DNA of 64,000 bases from Paenibacillus_D sp047238105 (GCF_047238105.1 NZ_JBDFMD010000001.1:4960001-5024000); one strand, 5' to 3'. Positions 28,077 to 37,141 are shown, counted from the stretch's first letter. Numbers and translations are program-made. Notes: generated from the sequence alone by a model not told the origin.

Positions 28077-28775
28077 TTAAACTTCGCGCTTGCCGGCCAC
28101 CAGCATATATCCGGATCCTCGAAGGGTGATGATTCTCTCGGGATTGGCAGGGTCAGCCTCGATTTTTTTGCGCAAATTACTGATGTGTACAGCGACCGTT
28201 CGCGTATCCTCCAGACTCTCCATCCCCCAGATGAGCTGAAACAACGCATCGGCACTGACAACACGATTTACGTTTTGCGCCATGTAGGATAGTAGATTGA
28301 ACTCCTTCTTTGATAAAAAGATAGGTTCACTACCCATGGTGACGGACTGTGCGTAGAAATCCAGCGTCAGGCCCGGTAACTCCAGCAGTTGTTCTTTTCT
28401 GCCTGTCGACACTCTGCGAAGGTGAGCCTTGATCTTGGCCATGAGTACGCCCGGACTGAACGGCTTGGTCACATAATCGTCGCCGCCATAGGATAATGCG
28501 CTAATTTTCACTTCGTCTTCCTCACGACTGCTCAGAAACACGATCGGCGCATTCGTGTAGTTCCGTGCGTTCCTGCACCAATCAATTCCGTTTTCATGTG
28601 CGAGCAAGACATCCAGGATAATTAAATCTGGCTCGAACGAGACAAGCCGCTTCATTGCTTCAGCCCCATCATGACTGTAGGAGGTAGTGAAGCCCTCCCT
28701 CTCGCAGTACACCTGCACAATTTCGCATATATGGGGATCATCATCGACGATCATTATTTTGTGCGAATCCGCCAC
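28077..28775 (-). CDS. OmpR-family response regulator
   Basis: 232 aa. Receiver domain with DD at residues 11-12, phospho-acceptor Asp in DLIILDVLLAHENG and conserved Lys in DDYVTKPFSPG. The C-terminal winged helix (about 130-230) has the pattern EFNLLSYMAQNVNRVVS and VAVHISNLRKKIE. It starts at GTG 28775, four bases after the stop of the kinase gene, with AAGGTGATG as RBS, so kinase and regulator form one operon. It probably reads out the 7TMR-DISM kinase. csrA and the amine-oxidase-domain gene follow on the same strand. Confidence 0.92.
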   Translation of the reverse strand: MADSHKIMIVDDDPHICEIVQVYCEREGFTTSYSHDGAEAMKRLVSFEPDLIILDVLLAHENGIDWCRNARNYTNAPIVFLSSREEDEVKISALSYGGDDYVTKPFSPGVLMAKIKAHLRRVSTGRKEQLLELPGLTLDFYAQSVTMGSEPIFLSKKEFNLLSYMAQNVNRVVSADALFQLIWGMESLEDTRTVAVHISNLRKKIEADPANPERIITLRGSGYMLVAGKREV

Positions 28776-28779
28776 ACCA

Positions 28780-30930
28780 TCACCTTCTCTCTAGTACAAT
28801 ACAAGGAATTGACACACGGAATATTGCGCCTGTCTGGCCATCACTCTCTGCCTGGACCGTCCCTCCATGCGCGTGTACGATCTCCCTGCAGATCGCCAGC
28901 CCGAGCCCGCTGCCCTCAACTTCCTTCTCCATGCCCGAGTGTTCATACCTGTAATTGCGATCGAAGATCTGCTCGAGCTGCTCTGGGGGAATACCTGTGC
29001 CAGAGTCTTGTACACTGATGATCGCGCAGGGGGGATCTGGCGCCTCGTCCACTGCGAGCGCAAGACGCACCATCCCGCCAGCAGGGGTGAACTTCATCGC
29101 ATTCGACACGAGATTAAACAACGCTTGCTCCAATCGTTGTACATCTATCTCGGCAATAGGCGAATCAGTTAGCAGATTCTCTATGTCCCCGATGTCCAGC
29201 TTGAAATCCAACCCGGCGTCACGTACAACCAGCTCATATTGTTCATAGAAATCACACAAATAATGAACCACAGGGATCGGCTCCATTCGGTATGCGATTT
29301 GTCCTGTCTCCAGATGGGACAAGAAGGACAATTCTTCAATCATGCGGTTAATTCGGATCGTGTTATCCCGGATGTACTTCAGATACTGTTCATTGCGTTC
29401 CGGCTTGACCCCATCCTGCACAGCCTCTACATAACCAAGCATGCTGGAGAGCGGCATGCGCAGATCATGCGTAATGTAGGCCAGCAGTTTCTTTCTCCCG
29501 TGCTCGGAGTGAAGCAGTTGCTCATAGGAATGGCGGAGATCTTCGTGGGCTTCGGACAAGGCTTGTGTGCGCTCCATCACGCTTTGCTCCAGGTTGGCAT
29601 TCATGTCCGTCAGCTTGGTATTCGCTTCCTGCAGCTCACGTGCAATGCGTTCTTCGTTCGTTGCCGCCCTCGTAAATCTGGTCGAAAGCAAAATCATCTG
29701 TGCGATTGTGAACACTAACAGACCAGCCGGAGAGGTATTGCCAACCGGTGACCAACCGTTGTAATACAGGAAATCGTTGATGACCGTAACAAGCGTGACG
29801 ACCGATACCAACAGGAAGATCAACGCGCCTTCCTGCCGCCGCACAGCCGCATGGACCAGCCCAACCATCAGATACGTCATGTGCAGAACAACGACGACCC
29901 CGATCGTCAGTAACAGTTGGGAATAGATCAGGGCAGGGGTCAACAGAACAACCAGGCAGAGTGCACCGGTTGCGATCCAGCTGCCAAGACGAAACCATCG
30001 CGACACGTAATTGGGGAAAATAGAATCAAAGTACTTTGTGATGATAAAACCGCTGATGCACAAAATCAGATACTCCATCTTAAACTGTAATTCCCACGGG
30101 AATTGAGGCAGCCATTGGGTAAGCATGAGCTCGCCGACCAGCAAGGAGCGGATCCCAAACAGCGTGGTGAACAGGCCAAAATACAAAGTCGCCTTGTCCT
30201 TGCGCCGCATCGCGAACAACAGCAGGTGATACAGGCCAATCACCAGCAAGCTTGCAGTGACAAACATGTCTGCGGCAACGTTCAGGTTTGTCCTGACCGT
30301 TAACACGTTGCTGCCGCCCAGCTCGATAGGCTTGGTGATGCCCCCTCGCTTATGATGGAAGTTCGCGACTTGCATAACCAGCTCTACCGTATCGTTGTCA
30401 GGCTGGAAGAACACCAGCTTCGTGGCGAGACGCGGGGTCACGCTATGCTTGTCCTGATCAACCACACCTACCTCTGCCAGCAGCTCTCCATTGACCCATA
30501 AGGTATACGCATGAAAAATGGTAGGCAGCCGCAGAGCCAGCCGCTCATTTCGATCCTGTTCGCTAAGCTCAATGAGTAATCGATAGGTTGCAAAGCCTTC
30601 ACCTGTGAGCTCCTGCCCATCCATGGGGTAGCCTAGCCAAGAGCTTGGAATGTCTATGTATCGATCCGCCATTTCTCCTCTGTCCATACGATCCCGTATA
30701 TCCTCTGGCGACAGCAGCTCTTGCCAGTAGAACGCCCATTCCCCCTGTAACTTTAGCGGATTCTTACTGACATGATTCTTTGTTAAATCCAGCCTGCCTT
30801 GTTCGCTGTAAATCTTGGGGGAGTCTGGTGCAGACACGACAGCATAGCTTGCGATCAAGCCAACAACAACGACAACTGCTATATGAAGCAGGATAGAACG
30901 AGAACCGAATTGGAGAATACCCCTAAGCAT
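28780..30930 (-). CDS. 7TMR-DISM sensor histidine kinase
   Basis: 716 aa. TM1 (about 12-32) and an extracellular jelly-roll 7TMR-DISM ligand-binding domain (about 50-200; GEWAFYWQELL, GFATYRLLIELSEQ) are followed by seven hydrophobic helices (about 215-415) and a coiled coil. The HisKA domain carries LLAYITHDLRMPLSSMLGYVE with the phospho-His. HATPase_c has NLVSNAMKFTP, DSGTGIPPEQ and GSGLGLAIC. Such kinases are thought to sense extracellular small molecules, probably carbohydrates, through the jelly-roll. It is paralogous in layout to the kinase at 50.3-52.3 kb. The 252-base region upstream is divergent with the secreted-protein gene. Confidence 0.92.
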   Translation of the reverse strand: MLRGILQFGSRSILLHIAVVVVVGLIASYAVVSAPDSPKIYSEQGRLDLTKNHVSKNPLKLQGEWAFYWQELLSPEDIRDRMDRGEMADRYIDIPSSWLGYPMDGQELTGEGFATYRLLIELSEQDRNERLALRLPTIFHAYTLWVNGELLAEVGVVDQDKHSVTPRLATKLVFFQPDNDTVELVMQVANFHHKRGGITKPIELGGSNVLTVRTNLNVAADMFVTASLLVIGLYHLLLFAMRRKDKATLYFGLFTTLFGIRSLLVGELMLTQWLPQFPWELQFKMEYLILCISGFIITKYFDSIFPNYVSRWFRLGSWIATGALCLVVLLTPALIYSQLLLTIGVVVVLHMTYLMVGLVHAAVRRQEGALIFLLVSVVTLVTVINDFLYYNGWSPVGNTSPAGLLVFTIAQMILLSTRFTRAATNEERIARELQEANTKLTDMNANLEQSVMERTQALSEAHEDLRHSYEQLLHSEHGRKKLLAYITHDLRMPLSSMLGYVEAVQDGVKPERNEQYLKYIRDNTIRINRMIEELSFLSHLETGQIAYRMEPIPVVHYLCDFYEQYELVVRDAGLDFKLDIGDIENLLTDSPIAEIDVQRLEQALFNLVSNAMKFTPAGGMVRLALAVDEAPDPPCAIISVQDSGTGIPPEQLEQIFDRNYRYEHSGMEKEVEGSGLGLAICREIVHAHGGTVQAESDGQTGAIFRVSIPCIVLERR

Positions 30931-31146
30931 GAAGTCGACCCCAATCTACAAAATTCGCCAATAAACTTGGTTCTCTTCATGATAGCATCAATAAAAGAAA
31001 ATGTGTTGCACGAATTCATGAATGAGGAATAGGATCGCGGAGAAAAATGCCTGACTATGAAGAGCAATGCCATGTTCACGAGTTAATAAAGTGTTAATAA
31101 TACCGTTAGAAGGACTCAATGGCTAGCGTATATAATGAAAAATAGA

Positions 31147-31158
31147 GGAAACGTTTCC
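31147..31158. promoter_or_regulatory. LacI-type palindrome after a TATAAT box
   Basis: GGAAACGTTTCC is a perfect 12-bp palindrome with the central CG typical of LacI/GalR-family operators. It matches a cre consensus at about 10 of 14 positions, so it is not a good CcpA site. A TATAAT lies at 31,131-31,136 with no good -35 box. Being just downstream of that -10 element and upstream of the RBS, it could block transcription of the secreted-protein gene. Confidence 0.42.
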
Positions 31159-31182
31159 CGTATAAATAAAGGAGAGATTCCA

Positions 31183-32451
31183 ATGAAACTTAGTAAAAAG
31201 GCCATTTCGGTTGCCGCATTCGCGCTAGGGGCCTGTGTCTTTGTATCGACAGCTTTGGCTGATCTGGCGGTGGGCACCGGCTACGATCGATTGAAAGCAA
31301 CAACGAAGCATACCGCGGCGCAGCTGGCGAACGGCCTGGACAACTATACATTCGAGACGAGCTTCACGTTGAAGAGCAACGGTAACGTACTGCAGGAGAT
31401 GAATAGTGTCTCGAAGTACGACACAGTGATGCAAACGCGCGAGGAAACGAGCACCACGAAATCGGGCAGCGGAGAGATTACGACGCGGTACTCCTACAGC
31501 GATAAGGAACGCGCCATCTGGCAGAACAGCTTCGATGAGAAATATTATGTTACGGAGTATGGACATGGTTGGAACGCGTATAGAAATGATCGCATGTCAA
31601 ATCCTTTCGAGCAAGACGGTGCAGCAGAGGTTGAGCGGATCATCGATGCCGTGATCGGCAATCTGAAGGAGCAGGTTCAAGTCGACGAGGTGGCAAGCGG
31701 AGCGGTTACCTACTCGGGCAGCTTGTCCGAAGCGCAGGTGCCGTCTTTGGTTAATGCTGTCGCTTCCTTTGGGGTGAAGCAGTTCGTCACCGACCAAGCC
31801 CGTCTCGACCTTGAGCAGCAAATACCGAAGCTGACCAGTGACGTGTTCGTCAAGAAGGTCACCGGTACGGCGGTGGAGGACGAGGCGGGTTTACTGAAGC
31901 AATTGACGGGTGAACTCATCTTGTCCGGCAAGGATAGTGCAGGTGTCTTGCACGAAATCTCGATTAGCGCGATCTTCAGCTTGGTTGATGTAGGAACAAC
32001 GGTCGTGACAGCGCCGGATCTGACGGATGCTTCCGTCGAGACAGTCGGCGGCTCAGGCTTCAGCTCCATGCATGAGGGGACATATCGAAACGATATTGTT
32101 ATGGAGAAAAATGGCGCGCTGGTGAAAATTGGCGAGCGAACGCTCATCATCTCCAGTGTCGACGGCAATACCATCTCCGGCAGCTACAGCGAGGACGTGC
32201 GGCCTGAATTCCTGGCGGCGTACGGCGATGAGTACAAATTTACGTTCGAGCATACGTTCACTTCGTCCAATGCGATGAACTTCATCACGTATACCAATCC
32301 TCAAGGTGAGCAGGAGCAAGGACAGCTGAGCTTAGGAAGCCTCGGCAGAGTGTACCTCCAACTGAATATTGAGGTCCTCGATGAGTATTCTTATCGCTCT
32401 AACGACCAGCCGTATTACAACGGAGATTTCAACCGCGTATTTGAGGATTAA
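31183..32451 (+). CDS. Secreted protein of unknown function
   Basis: 422 aa, not recognised. Sec signal peptide (KKAISVAAFALGACVFVSTALA), then about 120 polar residues with a beta-rich, LolA-like feel (NYTFETSFTLKSNGNVLQEMN... ERAIWQNSFDEKYYVTEYGHGW). Alternating helical and strand segments follow, including VASFGVKQFVTDQARLDLEQQIPKL. No lipobox, membrane anchor or catalytic motif is visible. ATG 31183 follows AAAGGAG; an in-frame ATG 48 bases earlier precedes the palindrome and lacks an RBS. The neighbouring ABC exporter and two-component system suggest an envelope-stress or antimicrobial-response role; this is inference. Confidence 0.72.
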   Translation: MKLSKKAISVAAFALGACVFVSTALADLAVGTGYDRLKATTKHTAAQLANGLDNYTFETSFTLKSNGNVLQEMNSVSKYDTVMQTREETSTTKSGSGEITTRYSYSDKERAIWQNSFDEKYYVTEYGHGWNAYRNDRMSNPFEQDGAAEVERIIDAVIGNLKEQVQVDEVASGAVTYSGSLSEAQVPSLVNAVASFGVKQFVTDQARLDLEQQIPKLTSDVFVKKVTGTAVEDEAGLLKQLTGELILSGKDSAGVLHEISISAIFSLVDVGTTVVTAPDLTDASVETVGGSGFSSMHEGTYRNDIVMEKNGALVKIGERTLIISSVDGNTISGSYSEDVRPEFLAAYGDEYKFTFEHTFTSSNAMNFITYTNPQGEQEQGQLSLGSLGRVYLQLNIEVLDEYSYRSNDQPYYNGDFNRVFED

Positions 32452-32491
32452 GTAAAGAAGTTTGGCATCGGGAGTGGATGCCAACGTACTA

Positions 32492-32528
32492 GGCAGCTCC
32501 TGCGGCGCAATGTGTCGCAGGAGCTGCC
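32492..32528. other. GC-rich hairpin before the ABC exporter
   Basis: A 13-bp perfect stem (GGCAGCTCCTGCG with CGCAGGAGCTGCC) and an 11-base loop, in the 110 bases between the secreted-protein stop and the ABC ATPase start. It lacks a T-run on either strand, so it is a poor terminator; it could be a transcript-stabilising or attenuating element. Confidence 0.4.
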
Positions 32529-32561
32529 CTGTCAACGTTTCTGGGGGAGATGGGATGACGT

Positions 32562-33287
32562 ATGGTTAAAGCGATAGAGATCATGGGTCTTACGAAGCTG
32601 TATTCGAACGGCCGGGGAATGACAGATCTGAATTTGACGATCGACGAAGGGGATATCTTCGGATTCCTGGGACCCAACGGCTCCGGGAAGACGACCGCGA
32701 TGAAGATGATGGCCGGGCTGGTGAAGCCGGACAGCGGCGAGGTACGGATCTTCGGCGCAAGCGTACAGCAGGATTATGTGAATGCGATGAAGCAGGTAGG
32801 CTGTATGATCGAGAGCGCGGAGTCGTATCCGTATCTGACAGCCAACGATAATCTGAAGCTGTTCGCGCGGTATTACCCACAGGTAGATCAGCGCCGAATC
32901 GATGAATGCTTGGAAATAACGGGAATGCTACAATATAAGCATGAAAAGGCGAGGAAATTCTCGCTAGGGATGAAGCAGCGGCTCGGCTTGGCGGCCGCGA
33001 TCTTGTCCAGGCCCCGCGTCTTGATTCTCGATGAGCCGCTGAACGGCCTGGATGTCGAGGGGATGCTGGATCTGCGTAAGCTGATCAAGCGCCTTGCCGA
33101 AGCGGAAGGCACGACCTTCTTCATCTCGAGCCACCTGATCCATGATGTCGAATTGACGTGCACGCGGATCGGCGTCGTCTATGGAGGACGGCTGGTCAAT
33201 GAGGACTACATACACAATATTCTGAGCGACTATGCCTCGCTGGAACATTATTTCGTGAGCGAGGTGGAACGACATGGCAGGATTTAA
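32562..33287 (+). CDS. ABC transporter ATP-binding protein, BcrA/CcmA-like
   Basis: 241 aa ATPase: Walker A GPNGSGKTT at about 37-45, signature KFSLGMKQRL at about 130-139, Walker B VLILDEP, and a switch His in ISSHLIHD. It is the energy subunit of an export-type transporter of the bacitracin/lantibiotic-immunity class. It overlaps the permease gene by 14 bases, so they are co-translated. The following kinase and regulator complete a layout typical of peptide-antibiotic sensing and detoxification loci. Confidence 0.92.
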   Translation: MVKAIEIMGLTKLYSNGRGMTDLNLTIDEGDIFGFLGPNGSGKTTAMKMMAGLVKPDSGEVRIFGASVQQDYVNAMKQVGCMIESAESYPYLTANDNLKLFARYYPQVDQRRIDECLEITGMLQYKHEKARKFSLGMKQRLGLAAAILSRPRVLILDEPLNGLDVEGMLDLRKLIKRLAEAEGTTFFISSHLIHDVELTCTRIGVVYGGRLVNEDYIHNILSDYASLEHYFVSEVERHGRI

Positions 33288-34026
33288 GGCGGCATTCCTG
33301 AACGAGATCTTCAAGCTTGTGAAACGGAAAAAAATGAACGCGGCAGCCATCCTTGCCATCCTGGCGGTTGTCGTCGGGCAGGTCGCGGTGTCGGCAGTGA
33401 AGCACGGCTTCGGCTTGCGGCTTGCGGGGGGGACGGAATTTCCGCTCGTTGTGCTGTCGGCCTTCTCCTATACGCTTCTTCCGCTGTTCGCGGCGTTCGT
33501 CGCGATCGATATGTTTAACGGAGAATATTCGTCCAATACGATGAAGATTACGTTGACAAGACCGGTCTCCCGGCTGGGCGTCTTCAGCGCAAAGGTGATC
33601 GCCATTGCACTGTTCATCGCTGTGAATCTCGCGTTCGTCATGGTGCTGTCGCTCAGCGCAGGGCTGATCTTCAATCCGTGGTCGGGGGGCTGGCTTGGCA
33701 TTGCGAGAGTGGTCTTGTCCTACGCAGTGACCTTCCTGCCTGTCTTTGTCTTCATTCTCCTCGTTGTGCTGCTGGCGAATGTGGTGCGGGGGGGACTCAG
33801 TGTTTTTTTCTTGTCCGTGCTGCTATTTGTCGGCTTTATGTTCCTGGGCATTATCATCCCTGGCTCATCGAGCTTCCTGGTCACCTCGATGTTCGATTGG
33901 CATACGCTGTGGATTTCGGAGAAGCCGGGCGTGTTTAAGATTGTGCGGCAAGGCTTGATCATGTCAGGCTTCGGCGTTATGCTGTTTACCGCGGGCTATG
34001 CGTTATTTGACCGTAAAGATATATAG
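33274..34026 (+). CDS. ABC-2-type transporter permease
   Basis: 250 aa with six hydrophobic segments (first about 23-45, last about 225-243) and the FNGEYSSNTMKITLTRPVSR segment that recurs in BcrB-like ABC-2 permeases of bacitracin and lantibiotic immunity. It is the membrane partner of the ATPase encoded just upstream and is followed 17 bases later by the kinase gene. Confidence 0.9.
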   Translation: MAGFKAAFLNEIFKLVKRKKMNAAAILAILAVVVGQVAVSAVKHGFGLRLAGGTEFPLVVLSAFSYTLLPLFAAFVAIDMFNGEYSSNTMKITLTRPVSRLGVFSAKVIAIALFIAVNLAFVMVLSLSAGLIFNPWSGGWLGIARVVLSYAVTFLPVFVFILLVVLLANVVRGGLSVFFLSVLLFVGFMFLGIIIPGSSSFLVTSMFDWHTLWISEKPGVFKIVRQGLIMSGFGVMLFTAGYALFDRKDI

Positions 34027-34043
34027 GCGGGAAGGTCGTTCAT

Positions 34044-35528
34044 ATGCAAGTTACTAGGCGCTTCTTTATGATGAATGCCCTGGCGATGCTGGGATCGTTC
34101 GCCTTTACCCTCCTGGCGGCACTTATCTTCTTGGGGGTCTACTCGAAGGTGGCCGGTACGGAAGCCGATCTGAACGAGGTGAGGCGAGTCATTGACGTCC
34201 AGTCAGGGCTGGGCGAGTTGACGAGGACGGCGGCTTCGATGACATTCGAAGAGCTGCTCGAGGGACGGTACCAGCAGGAGCTGTCAGATCGCGTGCTGGC
34301 GCTCGGGGCAAACGCCGTGATCGTGAAGAATCGCAACGTGGTCTATTCGACAACGGCGATGAGCGCAGTCGATATCGAGAGGAGCTTGCTTCTCACCGAT
34401 CCTGCTGCAGGTCTGGATACGCTGGAGCTCGGCGGCACGCCTTATGCGTTCACAAGAACCAATTATGAGATTGGGCCCGGCGAGAGCGGTGTACTGCTCC
34501 TGCTTGCACCGATGCAGATGCACACGGATGTCTACCTGATCTTCGGTCTCGTGACCGTCGGAGTGTTCTTTCTGACGTTCCTGCTGCTTAACCTTGGCGT
34601 GTCCTATTGGTTCTCGCGAACCGTGATTACGCCGGTCTCTCGGCTCAGAGAGGCTGCCGTTCGGATCCGGGAGGGCGATCTGTCCCGGGGCATCCCCGAG
34701 GAAGGCGAGGGCGAGGTACGGGAGCTTAGCAGGACGCTTGAGCTGATGCGGATCAAGCTGAAGGAATCGATTGATTTGCAAAGGAAATACGATGAAAACC
34801 GGAGCTTCCTGGTGTCCAGCATCTCGCATGATCTGAAGACGCCGATGACCTCCATTAAAGGGTATATTGAGGGGATTATGGATGGCGTGGCCCAGACGCC
34901 GGATAAGCTGCAGCAATACTTGGAGACGGCTCGCTCGAAGGCGATTCTTGTTAATGCGATGATTGACGATCTGCTGCTCTACTCCAAGCTGGACCTGAAC
35001 CAGCTGCCCTATCATATGGAGCGGACCGATCTTCTGGCCTATTTCGAGGATTGCATTCTGGATCACCAGTATGAATATGAGCAAGCGGGGAAGCGGTTGA
35101 AGCTGCAGAGCGAGCTTGCCAGGAGTGTCACGGTTCGGATCGATCGGGAGCGCATGAAGCGAGTCGTCCAGAATATCCTCGATAACGCCAAGAACTATAT
35201 CCAGCAGGGCGAAGGAGAGGTTGTCATTATGCTCCGTGAGACACCGGCCACCGCTATCATTGAAATTCGCGATAATGGGCAAGGCATCCCGGAGGAAGAT
35301 CTGCCTCATATTTTTGAGCGCTTCTACCGTGCGGATCCTTCGAGGAACCGGATGGACGGCAGCGGACTTGGACTCGCCATTGCGAAGCAGATCGTCGAGG
35401 ATCACGAAGGAAAGATATGGGCGCGGAGCACAGTCGGGCAAGGCACCCGAATGATGATCTCGCTTAGAATGGATGACAAGGCAGGGGAGCCCGATGAAAC
35501 GGATATTGATCGTGGAAGACGATCCTAG
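34044..35528 (+). CDS. Sensor histidine kinase (HAMP, HisKA, HATPase)
   Basis: 494 aa. Two transmembrane helices (about 8-30 and 175-200) flank an extracytoplasmic region. HAMP is at about 200-250 (SRTVITPVSRLREAAVRIREGDLS), HisKA carries FLVSSISHDLKTPMTSIKGYIEG, and HATPase_c has NILDNAKNYIQQ, DNGQGIPEEDLPHIFERFYR and GSGLGLAIAKQIV. The last 35 bases overlap the start of the response-regulator gene, so kinase and regulator are translationally linked. It probably senses a stress relieved by the adjacent ABC exporter. Confidence 0.93.
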   Translation: MQVTRRFFMMNALAMLGSFAFTLLAALIFLGVYSKVAGTEADLNEVRRVIDVQSGLGELTRTAASMTFEELLEGRYQQELSDRVLALGANAVIVKNRNVVYSTTAMSAVDIERSLLLTDPAAGLDTLELGGTPYAFTRTNYEIGPGESGVLLLLAPMQMHTDVYLIFGLVTVGVFFLTFLLLNLGVSYWFSRTVITPVSRLREAAVRIREGDLSRGIPEEGEGEVRELSRTLELMRIKLKESIDLQRKYDENRSFLVSSISHDLKTPMTSIKGYIEGIMDGVAQTPDKLQQYLETARSKAILVNAMIDDLLLYSKLDLNQLPYHMERTDLLAYFEDCILDHQYEYEQAGKRLKLQSELARSVTVRIDRERMKRVVQNILDNAKNYIQQGEGEVVIMLRETPATAIIEIRDNGQGIPEEDLPHIFERFYRADPSRNRMDGSGLGLAIAKQIVEDHEGKIWARSTVGQGTRMMISLRMDDKAGEPDETDIDRGRRS

Positions 35529-36192
35529 CATCGCGAATTTACAGAAGGATTACTTGGAGCTGAGCGGTTACGCCGTGACCATCGCGCAGAGCGGAACGGA
35601 GGGTCTGGCTGCGCTCGAGGAGCGCGACAGCTATGATCTTGTGCTGCTCGACATTATGCTGCCGGGGATTGGCGGTTTCGATGTGCTGAAGACCATACGG
35701 GAGAAGAGCGACATTCCTGTGCTGCTTGTCTCGGCTCGCGCCGAAGAGATCTATAAGGTGAACGGCTTTGGGCTCGGCGCGGACGACTACATCACGAAGC
35801 CGTTCAGCTCTGGCGAGCTTGTCGCCAGGGTCAACGCACACCTGAACAAGTACGAGCGTATGAAGGAGCGGTTCGGGAAGGAATGGGAGAGCAGCAAGCT
35901 GATCGTCCGCGGGCTGGAGGTTCACAAGGATTCGAGGCGAGTGATCGTAAACGGCAAAGAAATCGCGCTCGCTCAGAAGGAATTTGATCTGCTGCTGTTT
36001 CTGCTGGAGCATGCGAATCGTGTATTCGACAAGGAGACGCTATTCGAGCGGGTATGGGGGATGGATGCCCTCGGTGATGCCTCGACCGTAACGGTCCATA
36101 TCGCGAGAATTCGAGAGAAAATCGAGGATAACCCCTCGAAGCCCCAATATATTGGAACGGTGTGGGGCTCGGGGTATCGGTTTATCGTGTGA
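35494..36192 (+). CDS. OmpR-family response regulator
   Basis: 232 aa: receiver domain with MKRILIVEDDPS, phospho-acceptor Asp in DLVLLDIMLPGIGG and DDYITKPFSSGEL. The C-terminal winged helix contains FDLLLFLLEHANRVFDKETL and VTVHIARIREKIE. ATG 35494 is chosen because GGGGAG sits four bases upstream and it gives a standard receiver N-terminus; seven codons of upstream frame have no RBS. The start lies inside the 3' end of the kinase gene. Confidence 0.93.
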   Translation: MKRILIVEDDPSIANLQKDYLELSGYAVTIAQSGTEGLAALEERDSYDLVLLDIMLPGIGGFDVLKTIREKSDIPVLLVSARAEEIYKVNGFGLGADDYITKPFSSGELVARVNAHLNKYERMKERFGKEWESSKLIVRGLEVHKDSRRVIVNGKEIALAQKEFDLLLFLLEHANRVFDKETLFERVWGMDALGDASTVTVHIARIREKIEDNPSKPQYIGTVWGSGYRFIV

Positions 36193-36208
36193 TGAAGGGG
36201 AACCTTAG

Positions 36209-36490
36209 ATGAAGATGAACCAGACGTTACCTATGAAAGTGGCCGTGCTCCGAGAGCATGAGGTGTATGGCTACCGCATTGCGGTGCACCTGCTTCAGGA
36301 TGAAGCCAAGGCGACTGCGGCCGCGAAGGAAGCGTTGCTCGAGCTCTACGAGACAGAGGCATTCTTCAGTCAACCCGCCCGGCAGCAGCAACAAACCGTC
36401 AATCGCGTGTTCATCAAGTATTCGCTGATGGCGTATCGGACGATGCTACATCAACAAGTAAAAAGCGCCGCGCACGATCCCTTTCACTAA
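36209..36490 (+). CDS. Small protein resembling sigma-70 region 2 only
   Basis: 93 aa. The core HEVYGYRIAVHLLQDEAKATAAAKEALLELYETEAFF follows the spacing of ECF sigma region 2.1-2.2 (AYxIAxxLLxDExxAEDAVQEAFLxLY), but several acidic core-binding positions are replaced by Ala or Lys and no region 4 follows. It starts 16 bases after the regulator gene stop, so it is probably the fifth cistron of the exporter operon. It may be a degenerate sigma factor or a protein that interacts with RNA polymerase; the similarity is by eye. Confidence 0.55.
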   Translation: MKMNQTLPMKVAVLREHEVYGYRIAVHLLQDEAKATAAAKEALLELYETEAFFSQPARQQQQTVNRVFIKYSLMAYRTMLHQQVKSAAHDPFH

Positions 36491-36517
36491 AATGGTACAC
36501 GGGGAGTTGGAAGGAAG

Positions 36518-36973
36518 ATGAAGAACAACCTGCTACGCATGGACAATGTCGGTATCGTTGTAGAATCGCTGGATGACGCCATCGCTTTCTTCGAGGAAAT
36601 CGGTTTGAAGCTGGAGGGGCGGGCGATGGTCGAAGGGGAGTGGGCGGGCCGGGTAACCGGACTAGGCTCTCAATCCGTAGAGATTGCGATGATGGTGACT
36701 CCAGACGGCCACAGTCGCATTGAGCTGTCGCGCTTTCTCACCCCGTCTCCCATAGCCGACCACCGCAATTCTCCCGTGAACGCACTCGGTTATCTGCGCG
36801 TGATGTTCACCGTTCAAGACATAGACGACACAGTATCCAGACTGACGACACATGGGGCCGAGCTCGTGGGCGAGGTCGTTCAGTATGGGGACTCTTATCG
36901 GCTCTGCTACATTCGTGGAGTCGAAGGACTTCTGATCGGTTTGGCGGAACAGCTCGGCAAGAAAGACGCTTGA
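36518..36973 (+). CDS. VOC-superfamily (glyoxalase/dioxygenase fold) protein
   Basis: 151 aa, one VOC domain formed of two beta-alpha-beta-beta-beta halves: MDNVGIVVESLDDAIAFFEEIGLKLEGR at the start and LRVMFTVQDIDDTVSRLTTHGAELVGEV in the second half. Members bind a metal and act as glyoxalases, dioxygenases or antibiotic-binding proteins; the substrate cannot be told. It starts 27 bases after the small sigma-like gene, with GGAAGGAAG before the ATG. Confidence 0.85.
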   Translation: MKNNLLRMDNVGIVVESLDDAIAFFEEIGLKLEGRAMVEGEWAGRVTGLGSQSVEIAMMVTPDGHSRIELSRFLTPSPIADHRNSPVNALGYLRVMFTVQDIDDTVSRLTTHGAELVGEVVQYGDSYRLCYIRGVEGLLIGLAEQLGKKDA

Positions 36974-37039
36974 GTGGGACAGTCGTACTCATCGTGGTTA
37001 CGGCACTAAGCGGTGTGTAACGGCTGGGCGAAGGATGAT

Positions 37040-37068
37040 TTGCGTCTGAGTGCGATCGCTTTTATAAT
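37040..37068 (+). promoter_or_regulatory. Probable promoter of the leader peptide and FusB-like gene
   Basis: TTGCGT, 17-base spacer and a perfect TATAAT (37,063-37,068). Predicted start is near 37,075, giving an about 200-base transcript leader ahead of the EF-G-binding protein. The -35 box is weak. Confidence 0.5.
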
Positions 37069-37093
37069 GAGAATTGAAAGGTGGTCGGTAGAT

Positions 37094-37141
37094 ATGGCAA
37101 ATCAATTTGCCGCGACTCGATACAGCTCATGCAAAGCCTGA
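37094..37141 (+). CDS. Candidate 15-residue leader peptide
   Basis: ATG 37094 is preceded by AAAGGTGG nine bases upstream and encodes MANQFAATRYSSCKA before TGA. Promoter, RBS and short frame are in register. Codons 2-6 contain a hairpin (GGCAAAT/ATTTGCC) and the final codons form one arm of the downstream structure. The arrangement matches leader peptides of translational attenuators. Confidence 0.5.
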   Translation: MANQFAATRYSSCKA

